Positions 28,409-37,509 are shown, counted from the stretch's first letter. The stretch: DNA of 64,000 nucleotides from Thermomonas sp. (GCF_019104945.1 NZ_JAHRWW010000027.1:23142-87141), one strand, 5' to 3'. Program-made: numbers and translations. Notes: a model not told the origin generated them from the letters alone.

Positions 28409-30451
28409 TTAAGACGCGTCTATCGGAACGAAACGCACCGCTGCACCGCCGCCACCTGCAAGCCAAAGACTGAGCACATCACGGCTTGTCACCGTTTTGG
28501 ATTCGCGAACAAATTTGAAGCGCGCCTCGCCCTTCCAATCTGCGCCATCACCATCGCGATAAATTTCGGCACGATAGGTTTTGCCTACATCGAGGAAGGC
28601 CAACGGAAGTGCCAGCGTGCGCGGGTTACGGTCATTCATCGCCCCAATGAACCAAGCAGGCGCGCCGCGCTGCTTACGCGCAATCGCTACGTACTCACCC
28701 ACTTCACCTGCGAGCACCTTGGTGTCGTCCCAGTCCACGGCCACATCCTTAATAAACTGGAACGCGTCGGCATGTGCGGCATAGTGCTCGGGCAAATCCG
28801 CTGCCATCTGGATGGGGCTATAGAGCCCAACGTAAAGCGCGAGCTGCCGCGCCAACGTGCTGGGGATTTCCTGCCCATTGCGTCCGGTCAAACTCAGCAC
28901 ACCCGGCGTGTAATCCATTGGCCCTGCAAGCATGCGCGTGAACACGAGATTGACCTCATGCTCCGGCGGGTTTGGCGGCACTGCCCAAGCGTTGTACTCC
29001 ATCCCACGTGCGCCTTCACGGGCGATCCAGTTGGGGTAGGTGCGCCGCAGCCCGGTGTCTTTAATCGGCTCATGCGCGTTGATCGCAATATGGCGCTTCG
29101 CCGCTTCTTCTGCCACGCGCAAGTGGTGGTTGCTCATCCATTGGCCATCGTGCCATTCCCGCACAACCGGGCCATTTTTAGCATCCTGCCGCTCGATTTG
29201 TCCCGCATCGCAAACATAGCCGGTCTTCACCACATCCACGCCGTTGCGTGCATATAGATCAAACGCTGCCCCAAGTTGGCGTTCGTAATGGCTCACCGCA
29301 CAAGCGGTTTCATGATGGCCAATTAGATGCACACCTTTCTTGGCGGCATACGCGGACAATGCAGGCAAATCAAAATCGGCCGTCGATTTTGTGTAATCAA
29401 AACCCCAGCCATTGGCAAACCAATCACCATCCCAACCGGGGTTCCAGCCCTCCACCAACACACCACGAAAACCGTTATCAGCGGCAAAATCGATATAGCG
29501 CTTGGTGTTTTCTGTGGTTGCGCCGTGCCTGGGCCCAGTGCCCCAAGTGTCTTGATTCAAATGCATCGACCACCACACGCCCACATATTTCGATGGTTTG
29601 AACCAGCTCACATCGCCCAATTTATTGGGCTCATTGAGGTTGAGAATAAGGCTGGATTCCACCAATCCACCCGCATACTCGCTGATTTGCACGCTTCGCC
29701 ATGGCGAATGGAATGGCAAGGTGCGTACCACGCTCACGCCTTGCTCGCCTCCCGGCGCCAGCTCCGCTCGCAGCCGCTGGCCTTCGCTGCGGCGCAGCCA
29801 CATGGAGGCGTAGTCCACCAGTGCGGCTTCGTGGATCGAGAGGTGTAACCCAGAATCTGTGCGCAGTGTGATCGGTGTATGCGCCTGCGATACTTCGACT
29901 AGCGGCGTGCGGTTATACAGATACTCGTAGCGGTTCCATTCGCCCGCCGGAATCCACCACGCGGTTGCAGGTTTTGCAATCGCAAACTCGGTGTATTCGT
30001 CTTGGATTTCCAGATTTTTCAGCGCGGGTTGTTGTGGAAATTCATAGCGGAACCCGAGACCATCGTCATAGACACGAAACACCACATCCATGCGCCGCTT
30101 GCCGCGCTGCTTTTCAACAAACGCCGCATGCAGCTCGTTGTAGTGGTTGCGCACAAAGCGGCGCTCCCCCCATGGCTGCTCCCACGTTTCATCAAACGGT
30201 GTCGTGGTTTTTTGCGTGAGTGCAAACCCTCCCAATAGATGCGGGCCATTACGCAAACGCAGGCCAAGGCGCGACTCTGCAATAACAGGCACGCCATCAC
30301 GCAGCACGCGATAACTGATTCTGCCGTCGCCATCCACATCCAGCTGCACATTGATGCGCCCATCGGGTGACGCGACTTGCGCCACCTGTTCCGCCCACAC
30401 CGTATTGGAGAGCAGGAGCGCGAACGCCAAGGCCATTTGCAATCGCTTCAT
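28409..30451 (-). CDS. GH97 alpha-glucosidase (SusB-like)
   Basis: A 680-residue exported glycoside hydrolase; the signal peptide ends after VWA. The core shows VKTGYVCDAG, then NAHEPIKDTGLRRTYPN and ARGMEYNAW. The two glutamates of the NAHE and GMEY segments align with the catalytic pair of the inverting SusB group, which predicts an inverting alpha-glucosidase. The GPMDYTPG motif of the family is present. The start at 30451 has AAGGTGA just upstream; an ATG at 30466 would overlap the previous gene. It follows the GH13 gene by four bases and should trim maltodextrins in the periplasm. Confidence 0.93.
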   Translation of the reverse strand: MKRLQMALAFALLLSNTVWAEQVAQVASPDGRINVQLDVDGDGRISYRVLRDGVPVIAESRLGLRLRNGPHLLGGFALTQKTTTPFDETWEQPWGERRFVRNHYNELHAAFVEKQRGKRRMDVVFRVYDDGLGFRYEFPQQPALKNLEIQDEYTEFAIAKPATAWWIPAGEWNRYEYLYNRTPLVEVSQAHTPITLRTDSGLHLSIHEAALVDYASMWLRRSEGQRLRAELAPGGEQGVSVVRTLPFHSPWRSVQISEYAGGLVESSLILNLNEPNKLGDVSWFKPSKYVGVWWSMHLNQDTWGTGPRHGATTENTKRYIDFAADNGFRGVLVEGWNPGWDGDWFANGWGFDYTKSTADFDLPALSAYAAKKGVHLIGHHETACAVSHYERQLGAAFDLYARNGVDVVKTGYVCDAGQIERQDAKNGPVVREWHDGQWMSNHHLRVAEEAAKRHIAINAHEPIKDTGLRRTYPNWIAREGARGMEYNAWAVPPNPPEHEVNLVFTRMLAGPMDYTPGVLSLTGRNGQEIPSTLARQLALYVGLYSPIQMAADLPEHYAAHADAFQFIKDVAVDWDDTKVLAGEVGEYVAIARKQRGAPAWFIGAMNDRNPRTLALPLAFLDVGKTYRAEIYRDGDGADWKGEARFKFVRESKTVTSRDVLSLWLAGGGGAAVRFVPIDAS

Positions 30452-30455
30452 CACT

Positions 30456-32024
30456 TCACCTTTCATCTAATGGCACGCAGGCCACGCCGTAGGCGGGGAC
30501 ACATAGTTCACCGGCAATGGGTGTTGACCACTGCACCTCATCCGCAGACAGGTTGAAGACCATCAACAAGCGCTGCTCCGGGTGCTCGCGCACAAACGCC
30601 AATAGCTGCGCTGGTGCATCAACGAAATGAATCGCTCCCGTCAACAAAGCAGGCTGTGTTTTACGCCAGTGCAAGAACTTACGAACTGCATGCAAGGTGG
30701 AGCCTGCGTCGTCTTCTTGCACCGAAACGCTAAGCAAGCGATGCGCCGGAGGCACCGGCAGCCAAGGTTTGTTCTGGCTAAATCCGGCATCACCCGTGCT
30801 CGTCCACGGCATCGGTGTGCGGCAGCCATCGCGGCCTTTGAAGTTCGGCCAAAACGCTTTTCCATAAGGATCTTGCAGCGCTTCAAAAGGCACTTCAGCT
30901 TCCGGAAGCCCCAACTCTTCGCCTTGGAAAAGGCATACCGAACCACGCAGCGAGCACACTAATGCCACCAACATTTTTGCAAGTGCCGGGTCAGGGTTTT
31001 CACCACCCCAGCGCGTCACCGCACGCTGCACGTCGTGATTGGAAATGGCCCAGCAGGGCCAGCCTTCCAACATTTTTGCTTCCAAAGCCTCTACCGTTTG
31101 CCGTATATAGGCAGCGCTGAACTCTTCAGTGAGTAGCTCAAAGCTATAACCCATGTGCAAGCGCTTCGAGGTGCAGTATTCGGCCGTTGTCGCAAGTGAA
31201 TCTTCTGACGAAATCTCCCCTACCGCGCCCACATCGGGGTAACTGTCCATCAGGGCGCGCACGTCTTCTAGCAACCCCAAATTTTCTGGCTGGGTGTTGT
31301 TGTAAATGTGGTACTGAAAGGCATAAGGGTTATCGGCGCTAAACCCACGTCCGGTGCGTAGCTCGGCGGGTTTGGGCGGGTTATCGCGCAGCTGGGCGTC
31401 GTGAAACGGGAAATTGATTGAATCCAGCCGAAACCCATCCACACCGCGATCGAGCCAGAACTTCAAATTATCCAACTGCGCCTGACGCACGGCGGGGTTA
31501 TGAAAGTTCAGTGCGGGCTGCGAGGATAGGAAATTGTGCAAGTAATACTGTCCACGGCGCGGCTCCCACGTCCACGCGACGCCGCCAAAAATCGACATCC
31601 AGTTATTCGGCGGGGTCCCGTCGGGCTTGGCGTCTGCCCAGACGAACCAATCGGCTTTGGGGTTGCTGCGGTTTTGCCTGCTCTCACGAAACCATGCGTG
31701 CTCGCTAGAGCAGTGCCCCAACACCTGATCAACCATCACCTTCAGCCCAAGGCGATGCGCTTTCTCCAAGACGCGATCAAAATCTTCCAGCGTTCCAAAC
31801 AGCGGATCAACGCAGCGAAAATCGGCGATGTCGTATCCAAAATCCGCCATGGGTGAAGTAAAGAACGGTGAAACCCAAATGGCGTCCACACCTAGGGAGG
31901 CGACATAATCTAGCCGCTCATCAATACCCGGCAGGTCACCCACACCATCGCCGTTGGTGTCGAGAAAGCTACGCGGGTAGATCTGATAGATCACCGCACC
32001 GCGCCACCAGTTCTGCACTGTCAT
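30456..32024 (-). CDS. GH13 alpha-glucosidase, XgtA-like
   Basis: A 522-residue cytoplasmic enzyme without signal peptide. The GH13 regions are clear: the nucleophile Asp201 in GFRLDSIN, the acid/base Glu270 in GEISSED and the transition-state Asp331 in SNHD. The order and spacing match the Xanthomonas alpha-glucosidase XgtA (GH13_23), which hydrolyses and transglucosylates maltose and short maltodextrins. It is transcribed leftward, coupled to GH97 and divergent from the MFS gene, with the probable operator between them. It would release glucose for glucokinase. Confidence 0.93.
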   Translation of the reverse strand: MTVQNWWRGAVIYQIYPRSFLDTNGDGVGDLPGIDERLDYVASLGVDAIWVSPFFTSPMADFGYDIADFRCVDPLFGTLEDFDRVLEKAHRLGLKVMVDQVLGHCSSEHAWFRESRQNRSNPKADWFVWADAKPDGTPPNNWMSIFGGVAWTWEPRRGQYYLHNFLSSQPALNFHNPAVRQAQLDNLKFWLDRGVDGFRLDSINFPFHDAQLRDNPPKPAELRTGRGFSADNPYAFQYHIYNNTQPENLGLLEDVRALMDSYPDVGAVGEISSEDSLATTAEYCTSKRLHMGYSFELLTEEFSAAYIRQTVEALEAKMLEGWPCWAISNHDVQRAVTRWGGENPDPALAKMLVALVCSLRGSVCLFQGEELGLPEAEVPFEALQDPYGKAFWPNFKGRDGCRTPMPWTSTGDAGFSQNKPWLPVPPAHRLLSVSVQEDDAGSTLHAVRKFLHWRKTQPALLTGAIHFVDAPAQLLAFVREHPEQRLLMVFNLSADEVQWSTPIAGELCVPAYGVACVPLDER

Positions 32025-32094
32025 CGTTGCTCCACATCCTTGCCTTGAGAGTGGACTATGCCGGTGAATCGCCGCATTTGTAGAGGGTGAGCCG

Positions 32095-32112
32095 CTTGAA
32101 TACGTTTACAAG
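32095..32112. promoter_or_regulatory. Probable LacI-type operator, divergent GH13-MFS promoter
   Basis: CTTGAATACGTTTACAAG is an 18-base palindrome centred on CG in which seven of nine base pairs match. It sits in the 149-base region between two divergent sugar genes and resembles the site before the receptor gene. It could control both directions at once. Confidence 0.65.
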
Positions 32113-32173
32113 ACCAAGTCAGGCTAAGCTGCGCTATATCTAGTGCAGACGCTTCAACGGGACAGGGGAACCC

Positions 32174-33664
32174 ATGCACACCAATGCCACCGCCACCAAA
32201 CCACAGCTGACGTTCTGGCAAATCTGGAATATGTGCTTCGGCTTTCTCGGCATCCAGTTTGGGTTTGCTTTGCAAAACGCCAATGTCAGCCGAATTTTTC
32301 AAACCCTCGGCGCAAGCATGGACAACATCCCCATCCTCTGGGTGGCAGCGCCATTGACGGGTCTGCTGGTGCAGCCCCTCATCGGCTATTGCTCTGATCG
32401 CACGTGGACACGCTTGGGCAGACGCCGTCCGTATTTCTTAATTGGTGCCGTACTGTCATCGCTTGCGCTGTTTATATTCCCTAACGTGCCATCGCTATGG
32501 ATTGCAGCGGGCATGCTGTGGGTGCTGGACGCGTCTATCAATGTGTCGATGGAGCCTTTCCGCGCCTTCGTTGGCGACCAGCTCCCCACTTCCCAGCGCC
32601 CTACCGGCTTTGCCATGCAAAGTTTTTTTATCGGTGTCGGCTCGGTGGTGGCCAGTCTGTTGCCTTATTTGCTGGAAAAATTCGGCGTGAGCAATACCGC
32701 CGCTGCGGGTGAAATCCCCAACACCGTGCGCTATGCGTTTTATGCGGGTGGTGTTGCACTGCTCGCGGCCATTAGTTGGACCGTGCTTCGCACCCGCGAG
32801 TACCCGCCAGAACAATTGGCCCACTGGGACGAAGCCCCGCCCCAACCACGCCGAGCTGGCGGCGAGGGATGGGTACGCACATTGGCGGCCCTCGCCATTG
32901 CCTGCGGATTACTGCTTGCTGCTTTCGTAGAAAGCCGCGCACTTGATAAAGCGCTTTACATCCTCTCCGGCCTACTCTGCGGCTTTGGTGCAGCGTTTTT
33001 GCTTCGCACCTTCTTGCGTGCGGACAATGCATTTACCCGCATCCTCGACGACGTTCGCGATATGCCCCCAGCAATGACGCAGCTCGCTGTCGTGCAATTT
33101 TTCTCTTGGTTCGCGCTATTCGCCATGTGGATCTACACCACTGCGGCGGTGACTGAAACACACTTTGGTAGCACCGACCCGGCATCGGCTGCCTACAACG
33201 CGGGGGCTAACTGGGTAGGCGTACTGTTTGCTGCCTATAACGGGTTTGCCGCGCTGGCCGCGATGGTCATCCCATGGATGGCGCGGCGCTTCGGCCTGCG
33301 CGGAAGCCACCTCATCAACGCCGTACTGGGTGGTCTAGGCCTGCTCTCCATCAGCTGGATCCGCGACCCGCACTGGCTACTACTCTCTATGGTGGGTGTG
33401 GGCTTTGCTTGGGCCTCGATCCTCTCTCTCCCCTACGCCATGCTGTCGGACTCAGTGCCTGCCGCGAAGATGGGCACCTATATGGGCATCTTCAATTTCT
33501 TTATCGTCATTCCTCAGCTTGTTGCTGCCAGCTTGCTGGGCTTCATATTGAAAACGCTTCTCGACGGCCATCCCATCAATGCGCTTGCGATTGGCGGCGC
33601 CAGCATGATCGTTGCAGGGCTATGCGTACTACGCGTTCGCCTAGCCTCTGAACCATCGGTTTAA
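32174..33664 (+). CDS. MFS sugar transporter, probable maltose/maltodextrin importer
   Basis: A 496-residue inner-membrane protein with about twelve hydrophobic segments. The N-terminus FLGIQFGFALQNANVSRIFQTLG and the loop GYCSDRTWTRLGRRRPYF belong to the GPH/sucrose-type MFS group that includes the MalY maltose transporters of Caulobacter and Xanthomonas. A good ribosome site (AGGGGAA) lies a few bases before the ATG. It is divergent from the alpha-glucosidase gene and followed after 11 bases by the amylase gene. Maltose specificity is inferred from family and context. Confidence 0.88.
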   Translation: MHTNATATKPQLTFWQIWNMCFGFLGIQFGFALQNANVSRIFQTLGASMDNIPILWVAAPLTGLLVQPLIGYCSDRTWTRLGRRRPYFLIGAVLSSLALFIFPNVPSLWIAAGMLWVLDASINVSMEPFRAFVGDQLPTSQRPTGFAMQSFFIGVGSVVASLLPYLLEKFGVSNTAAAGEIPNTVRYAFYAGGVALLAAISWTVLRTREYPPEQLAHWDEAPPQPRRAGGEGWVRTLAALAIACGLLLAAFVESRALDKALYILSGLLCGFGAAFLLRTFLRADNAFTRILDDVRDMPPAMTQLAVVQFFSWFALFAMWIYTTAAVTETHFGSTDPASAAYNAGANWVGVLFAAYNGFAALAAMVIPWMARRFGLRGSHLINAVLGGLGLLSISWIRDPHWLLLSMVGVGFAWASILSLPYAMLSDSVPAAKMGTYMGIFNFFIVIPQLVAASLLGFILKTLLDGHPINALAIGGASMIVAGLCVLRVRLASEPSV

Positions 33665-33675
33665 GGATTTTTTGA

Positions 33676-35394
33676 ATGCGCACAATGCCTATGCTTACCA
33701 CCCTTGCCTGTAGCCTGCTGGCCGCCTGTGCAGCGACAGCGTCCAACCCTCCCAGCAAAGAGTATTACGGCACGCTAGAACCTTTCGCCAGCGAAGCGGT
33801 GTACTTCGTCATGACCGACCGCTTCGTCAATGGCGACACATCTAACGACCAGCGCGACCAAGGCGGTGCACTGCACACCTTTGATATCCCACTTGCGCCT
33901 TGCAACGGCGTGGCAGGCAATATCGGCTACCTCGGTGGCGACTTCAAAGGCATTGCCGATCACCTTGGCTACATTCAAGAGATGGGCTTCACCTCCGTGT
34001 GGATCACGCCCATCGTGGACAACCCCGATCAAAGTTTCACTGGCGGCACTGCACCCAGCTGCGGCGGCATTTTGGCCGACAAAGGGAAAACCGGCTATCA
34101 CGGCTATTGGGGTGTCAACTTCTACAAGGTCGATGAGCATCTCCCCAGCCCAGATATGAGCTTTCGTGACCTTGCCAACGCGATGCACGCCAAAAAATTA
34201 AAGCTCGTCCTCGACATCGTAGGCAACCACGGCTCGCCCGCATGGGGCATGGCGTTTAATCAACCCAAGTTCGGCAAAATTTACGACCAACACAATGTCC
34301 TGATTGCCGATCATCAAAACCTGCCACCGGAGCAGCTTGATCCTGCCCAGCATCCCTTGCAGCGTTTTTACAATACACGTGGCCCAGTAGATGGCGCCAA
34401 CGGCTCAATTTTCGACGGTAATCTTGCCCAACTCTCCGATTTTAATGAGCACAATCCTGCCGTATTGGATTATTTAGCCGGTGCTTACGAGCAGTGGATC
34501 GAACAAGGCGCTGACGCATTCCGTATCGACACCATCGCGTGGATGCCCGATGCATTTTGGCAACGGTTTACGACACGCATCCGCAGCAAGCACCCAGGCT
34601 TTTTTATGTTTGGTGAAGCGTTTGATTACAACGCCAAGACCATTGCACGCCATACATTGCCCGGCCACGGTGAAACCAGTGTGCTTGACTTCCCCATGAA
34701 GCAGGCGATGGAAGAAATCTTTGGCCATAAGCAGGCAGGCTTCGAACGCATACGCGAGAGTCTGCATTTGGAAAACGGCCCGTATGCGAACCCCTATGAC
34801 CTCGCCACGTTTTACGACAACCACGATATGCCACGCCTAGATGCCACCGATGCGGGCTTCATCGATGCGCACAACTGGCTGTTCACCGCACGCGGCATTC
34901 CGGTGATTTACTACGGCTCGGAAATGGGCTTTATGCGCGGCCGCCCAGAGCACGGTGGAAATCGAAATTACTTTGGCACTGAAGGTATCGAACAAGCCAA
35001 GACAAGCCCCATTCGCAGCGCGCTCACACGCATCGCCAATGTGCGTGCACACTCGCCTGCATTACAGCGCGGGCTGCAGATCAACCTGCAACTTGAAGGC
35101 AACCGCGCCGCGTTTTACCGCGTCTATCAACACCAAGGCGTTACGCAAACCGCACTGGTGCTTCTCAATAAGGGCGACGACGCAGCCGCATTTACTATCG
35201 ACACACTGCTTCAACCGGGCCACTGGCAATCCGCACTGGACGGAACCACGCTTGAGCTAAAACAAGGCCAGTCACTCGGTATTAGTGTGCCGGCTCATGA
35301 CGTAAAAGTGTTTCTATTGAATGCCCCGATCACCGCGCCCGCACTGACCGCGGCACTTGAGCAAGCCATGCGTCGCGCGCGCCTACCCCACTAG
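33676..35394 (+). CDS. Lipoprotein alpha-amylase (GH13)
   Basis: A 572-residue GH13 enzyme with a lipobox LAAC (Cys18), so it is probably anchored in the outer membrane. The regions are LVLDIVGNHGS, ADAFRIDTIAW (nucleophile Asp), FMFGEAFD (acid/base Glu) and FYDNHDMPRL (third Asp). The calcium-site style N-terminus DRFVNGDTSND is also present. It should cut starch or long maltodextrins outside the inner membrane, feeding GH97 and the importer. It is co-directional with the MFS gene. Its stop lies only four bases from that of the convergent lacI-type gene, with no terminator between. Confidence 0.92.
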   Translation: MRTMPMLTTLACSLLAACAATASNPPSKEYYGTLEPFASEAVYFVMTDRFVNGDTSNDQRDQGGALHTFDIPLAPCNGVAGNIGYLGGDFKGIADHLGYIQEMGFTSVWITPIVDNPDQSFTGGTAPSCGGILADKGKTGYHGYWGVNFYKVDEHLPSPDMSFRDLANAMHAKKLKLVLDIVGNHGSPAWGMAFNQPKFGKIYDQHNVLIADHQNLPPEQLDPAQHPLQRFYNTRGPVDGANGSIFDGNLAQLSDFNEHNPAVLDYLAGAYEQWIEQGADAFRIDTIAWMPDAFWQRFTTRIRSKHPGFFMFGEAFDYNAKTIARHTLPGHGETSVLDFPMKQAMEEIFGHKQAGFERIRESLHLENGPYANPYDLATFYDNHDMPRLDATDAGFIDAHNWLFTARGIPVIYYGSEMGFMRGRPEHGGNRNYFGTEGIEQAKTSPIRSALTRIANVRAHSPALQRGLQINLQLEGNRAAFYRVYQHQGVTQTALVLLNKGDDAAAFTIDTLLQPGHWQSALDGTTLELKQGQSLGISVPAHDVKVFLLNAPITAPALTAALEQAMRRARLPH

Positions 35395-35398
35395 CCGA

Positions 35399-36445
35399 CT
35401 AGCCGCCGCTTGATGCACGCACAACAAGCGTTGGCTGCAATACCTGCCCTTGCACCGGCAGGTCGCGCACCAGCTGCAACAGCGTTTGCACGAGCAGTTC
35501 CCCAGCGCGCTGGGTGTCTTGCACCACCGTGGTCAGTGGTGGGTTAGAGAAGCGCGCCATCGGTGTGCCATCGAAACCAACAATGGCCACATCCTCTGGC
35601 ACACGCAGCCCAGCTTCTTTCAGCGCATGCAGCGCGCCGATGGCGATCAAGTCACTGGCTGCGAAAATGGCGTCAAATGCATGCCCACGTGCCAAGAGTG
35701 CTTTAGCGGCCTCATAGCCCGCTTCTTCAGTACTAATCGCATCCACCTGTAGCGCTGAGTCTAGCTGCAAGCCCTGCTCGCGCAGCGCCGCATCACAACC
35801 AAGATAGCGTGCGTGAAACTCAGGAAAGCGCGACGTTGCATCGCCTAAGAAGGCAATGCGCTTACGCCCGCGTTCCAATAAATGCCGCCCGGCCAGCGCC
35901 CCACCCGCGGCATTGTCACAGCCGATGGTGATCCCCGGCTGTTCGGGAAACACATGCCCCCAGCGCACGAAATGCGTTCCTTGTTCAACCAGCCGCGCAA
36001 GCGTGCTCTCATAGGCCAAGTAATCACCGTAGCCCAATAAAATAAGCCCATCGGCTTTCATGCTGTCTTCGTAGTCGGCGTGCCAGTCGTCCGAGAGTTG
36101 CTGAAACGACACCAGCAAGTCATGCCCATGCTTTGAGCAGGCGCGAGTGATCGAACCTAAGATCGACAGGAAGAACGGGTTGATATGCGAATCATCCGGG
36201 GTCGGGTCTTCAAACAGTAGCAGCGCTAGCGTGCCTGCACGCTGCGTGCGCAGACTGGACGCATGCCGATCGACTTTGTAATTTAGTTCACGCACCGCAT
36301 CTTCTACGCGCTGCCGCGTTTCAGCATTCACTAAAGGGCTACCCGCCAGTACGCGCGATACCGTCGCCTGCGACACGCCTGCACGATGGGCGATATCCAG
36401 CGAGGTGATCCGCTTCTTCTTGCGCGAGCGGCGATGGTCGGTCAT
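35399..36445 (-). CDS. LacI-family transcriptional regulator of the alpha-glucan locus
   Basis: A 348-residue regulator. The N-terminal LacI helix-turn-helix is ITSLDIAHRAGVSQATVSRVLAG with the hinge helix region HASSLRTQRAG, followed by a periplasmic-binding-like effector domain (FDGTPMARFSNPPLTTV). The ATG at 36445 is preferred to an in-frame GTG at 36457; neither has a strong ribosome site. It probably binds the palindromes at 28338 and 32095 and is released by a maltose-type sugar. Its own upstream region is interrupted about 53 bases from the start by an IS relic. Confidence 0.92.
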   Translation of the reverse strand: MTDHRRSRKKKRITSLDIAHRAGVSQATVSRVLAGSPLVNAETRQRVEDAVRELNYKVDRHASSLRTQRAGTLALLLFEDPTPDDSHINPFFLSILGSITRACSKHGHDLLVSFQQLSDDWHADYEDSMKADGLILLGYGDYLAYESTLARLVEQGTHFVRWGHVFPEQPGITIGCDNAAGGALAGRHLLERGRKRIAFLGDATSRFPEFHARYLGCDAALREQGLQLDSALQVDAISTEEAGYEAAKALLARGHAFDAIFAASDLIAIGALHALKEAGLRVPEDVAIVGFDGTPMARFSNPPLTTVVQDTQRAGELLVQTLLQLVRDLPVQGQVLQPTLVVRASSGG

Positions 36446-36484
36446 TGCGCGGCACACACGCGGTTGCGCCCTTCACTTTTTGCG

Positions 36485-37078
36485 CTATAGAGCGCCATGA
36501 TCTTGCCCCTGTTTTTCGGACACCCGCCTAAGCAGCATGGCTAGTTCGAACTGCTCTGGGCTGAGATAGCCCAGCGTCGAATGTAGCCGGTTTCGATTGT
36601 AGTCCAGCTCGATGTACTCGAACACATGTGCGCGTGCTTGTTCGCGCGTTGCGAAGCGCTCACCATGGATCGCTTCGACCTTCAGGCTATGGCTCCAGCT
36701 TTCCATTGCTGCATTGTCGTAACAATTCCCTTTGGCGCTCATACTGGCAATCAAGCCGTGCTGTTCCAACAACGTGCGGTGCTCTTGTGAGCAACCTTCG
36801 TCGGTCCAGATGTAGGTGATGTCACCCACCCAAACCTGATTGGGACGCTGCGCTGTGAAGTCCTGCTGCAACAGATTCTCCGCCACGGGCAGCGTATGGT
36901 TCGCGTTCGTCGTTGCCTTGTACTTGCGTGCGGCTTTGGCGCGCAGGCCTTGTCGGCGCAGGCTTTGCGCCACTTGGCGCCGACCACGCGCAAGATGGCG
37001 CGCCAGCCGCGGGGCACCGGCACGGCCTTTACGTGCATGGAACGCGGACTTCACTTGGCAGACAGACCCAGTTCGCAC
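36485..37078 (-). pseudogene. IS3-family transposase OrfB, internally deleted and truncated
   Basis: The reading frame keeps the DDE-domain start [14 protein letters not shown], then jumps directly to [13 protein letters not shown] and [12 protein letters not shown]. In intact IS3-family transposases some 80-90 residues, including the second catalytic Asp before GSQYCS, lie between these two parts. The deletion is in frame, so the ORF stays open but must be inactive. The N-terminal helix-turn-helix part of OrfB and the whole of OrfA are also missing. The C-terminal [19 protein letters not shown] is intact with the third catalytic Glu. Confidence 0.9.
36498..37078 (-). mobile_element. Remnant of an IS3-family insertion sequence
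   Basis: The lacI-proximal end shows TGATCTTGCCCC followed by TTTTTCGGACACCC (from 36498), which resembles IS3-family terminal inverted repeats. The far end is not recognisable; the element fades out near 37078 where sequence becomes AT-rich. It is therefore a relic with one end, an internal deletion and no partner end visible. It lies in the same orientation as the lacI-type gene. Confidence 0.7.
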
Positions 37079-37154
37079 TAATCAGGTAATTTTTACATCA
37101 AACATGACTTATAGCGTCACTTATGTAAAAATAACGACCACATATCACTAATAA

Positions 37155-37445
37155 ATGACTCTCATGTCTCTCAAAGTCACCTCCCTTTTAATATTCTTAT
37201 CAGTCCTCTTCCCAAGCATTTCTTATTCACAAAACTCAAGCAACACTAAAAACACGGCTAGAGGCGCATCCCCTACGACTGAAAATGCAGTCCCTATGAA
37301 GAAAAGTACGCAACAAGCGTCAGCCGAGAATAAGCAAGAAAAAAATCGTAGAGGCACCTCAACTGAAAAATATCCTGCCGTTGAGTATGAATTTCAGCCA
37401 CACTTCGGCATTCGGGTTATTTGGTCTGCATCACAAGTGGACTAA
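37155..37445 (+). CDS. Small AT-rich secreted protein, unknown
   Basis: A 96-residue ORF with a convincing signal peptide (hydrophobic LLIFLSVLFPSISYS, cleavage near residue 25) and a hydrophilic Lys-, Ser- and Asn-rich mature part ending in FGIRVIWSASQVD. I do not recognise a family. A second in-frame ATG at 37164 is equally possible, and neither has a good ribosome site. Base composition is much richer in A and T than neighbouring genes, and the preceding intergenic DNA (37079-37154) is too, suggesting acquired DNA beside the IS relic. It could be a non-functional ORF. Confidence 0.45.
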   Translation: MTLMSLKVTSLLIFLSVLFPSISYSQNSSNTKNTARGASPTTENAVPMKKSTQQASAENKQEKNRRGTSTEKYPAVEYEFQPHFGIRVIWSASQVD

Positions 37446-37475
37446 TTGGGGCCTGAACAACGCCATCTTTTGAAA

Positions 37476-37509
37476 TGTGCTAAGCACTTATTTCAAAGTG
37501 CTTAGCACA
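37476..37509. repeat. Perfect 14-bp inverted repeat made of two 11-bp palindromes
   Basis: TGTGCTAAGCACTT (37476-37489) and AAGTGCTTAGCACA (37496-37509) are exact reverse complements around a six-base spacer. Each arm also contains its own palindrome, GTGCTAAGCAC (37477-37487) and GTGCTTAGCAC (37498-37508), with centres 21 bp apart. No T run follows on either side, so a paired operator is as likely as a terminator. It lies 63 bases before the next gene. Confidence 0.7.

Noticed and set aside
37476..37509. Simple rho-independent terminator call for the 14-bp inverted repeat
   Set aside because: No T run follows the stem on either strand, and each arm is itself a palindrome, which fits protein binding at least as well.
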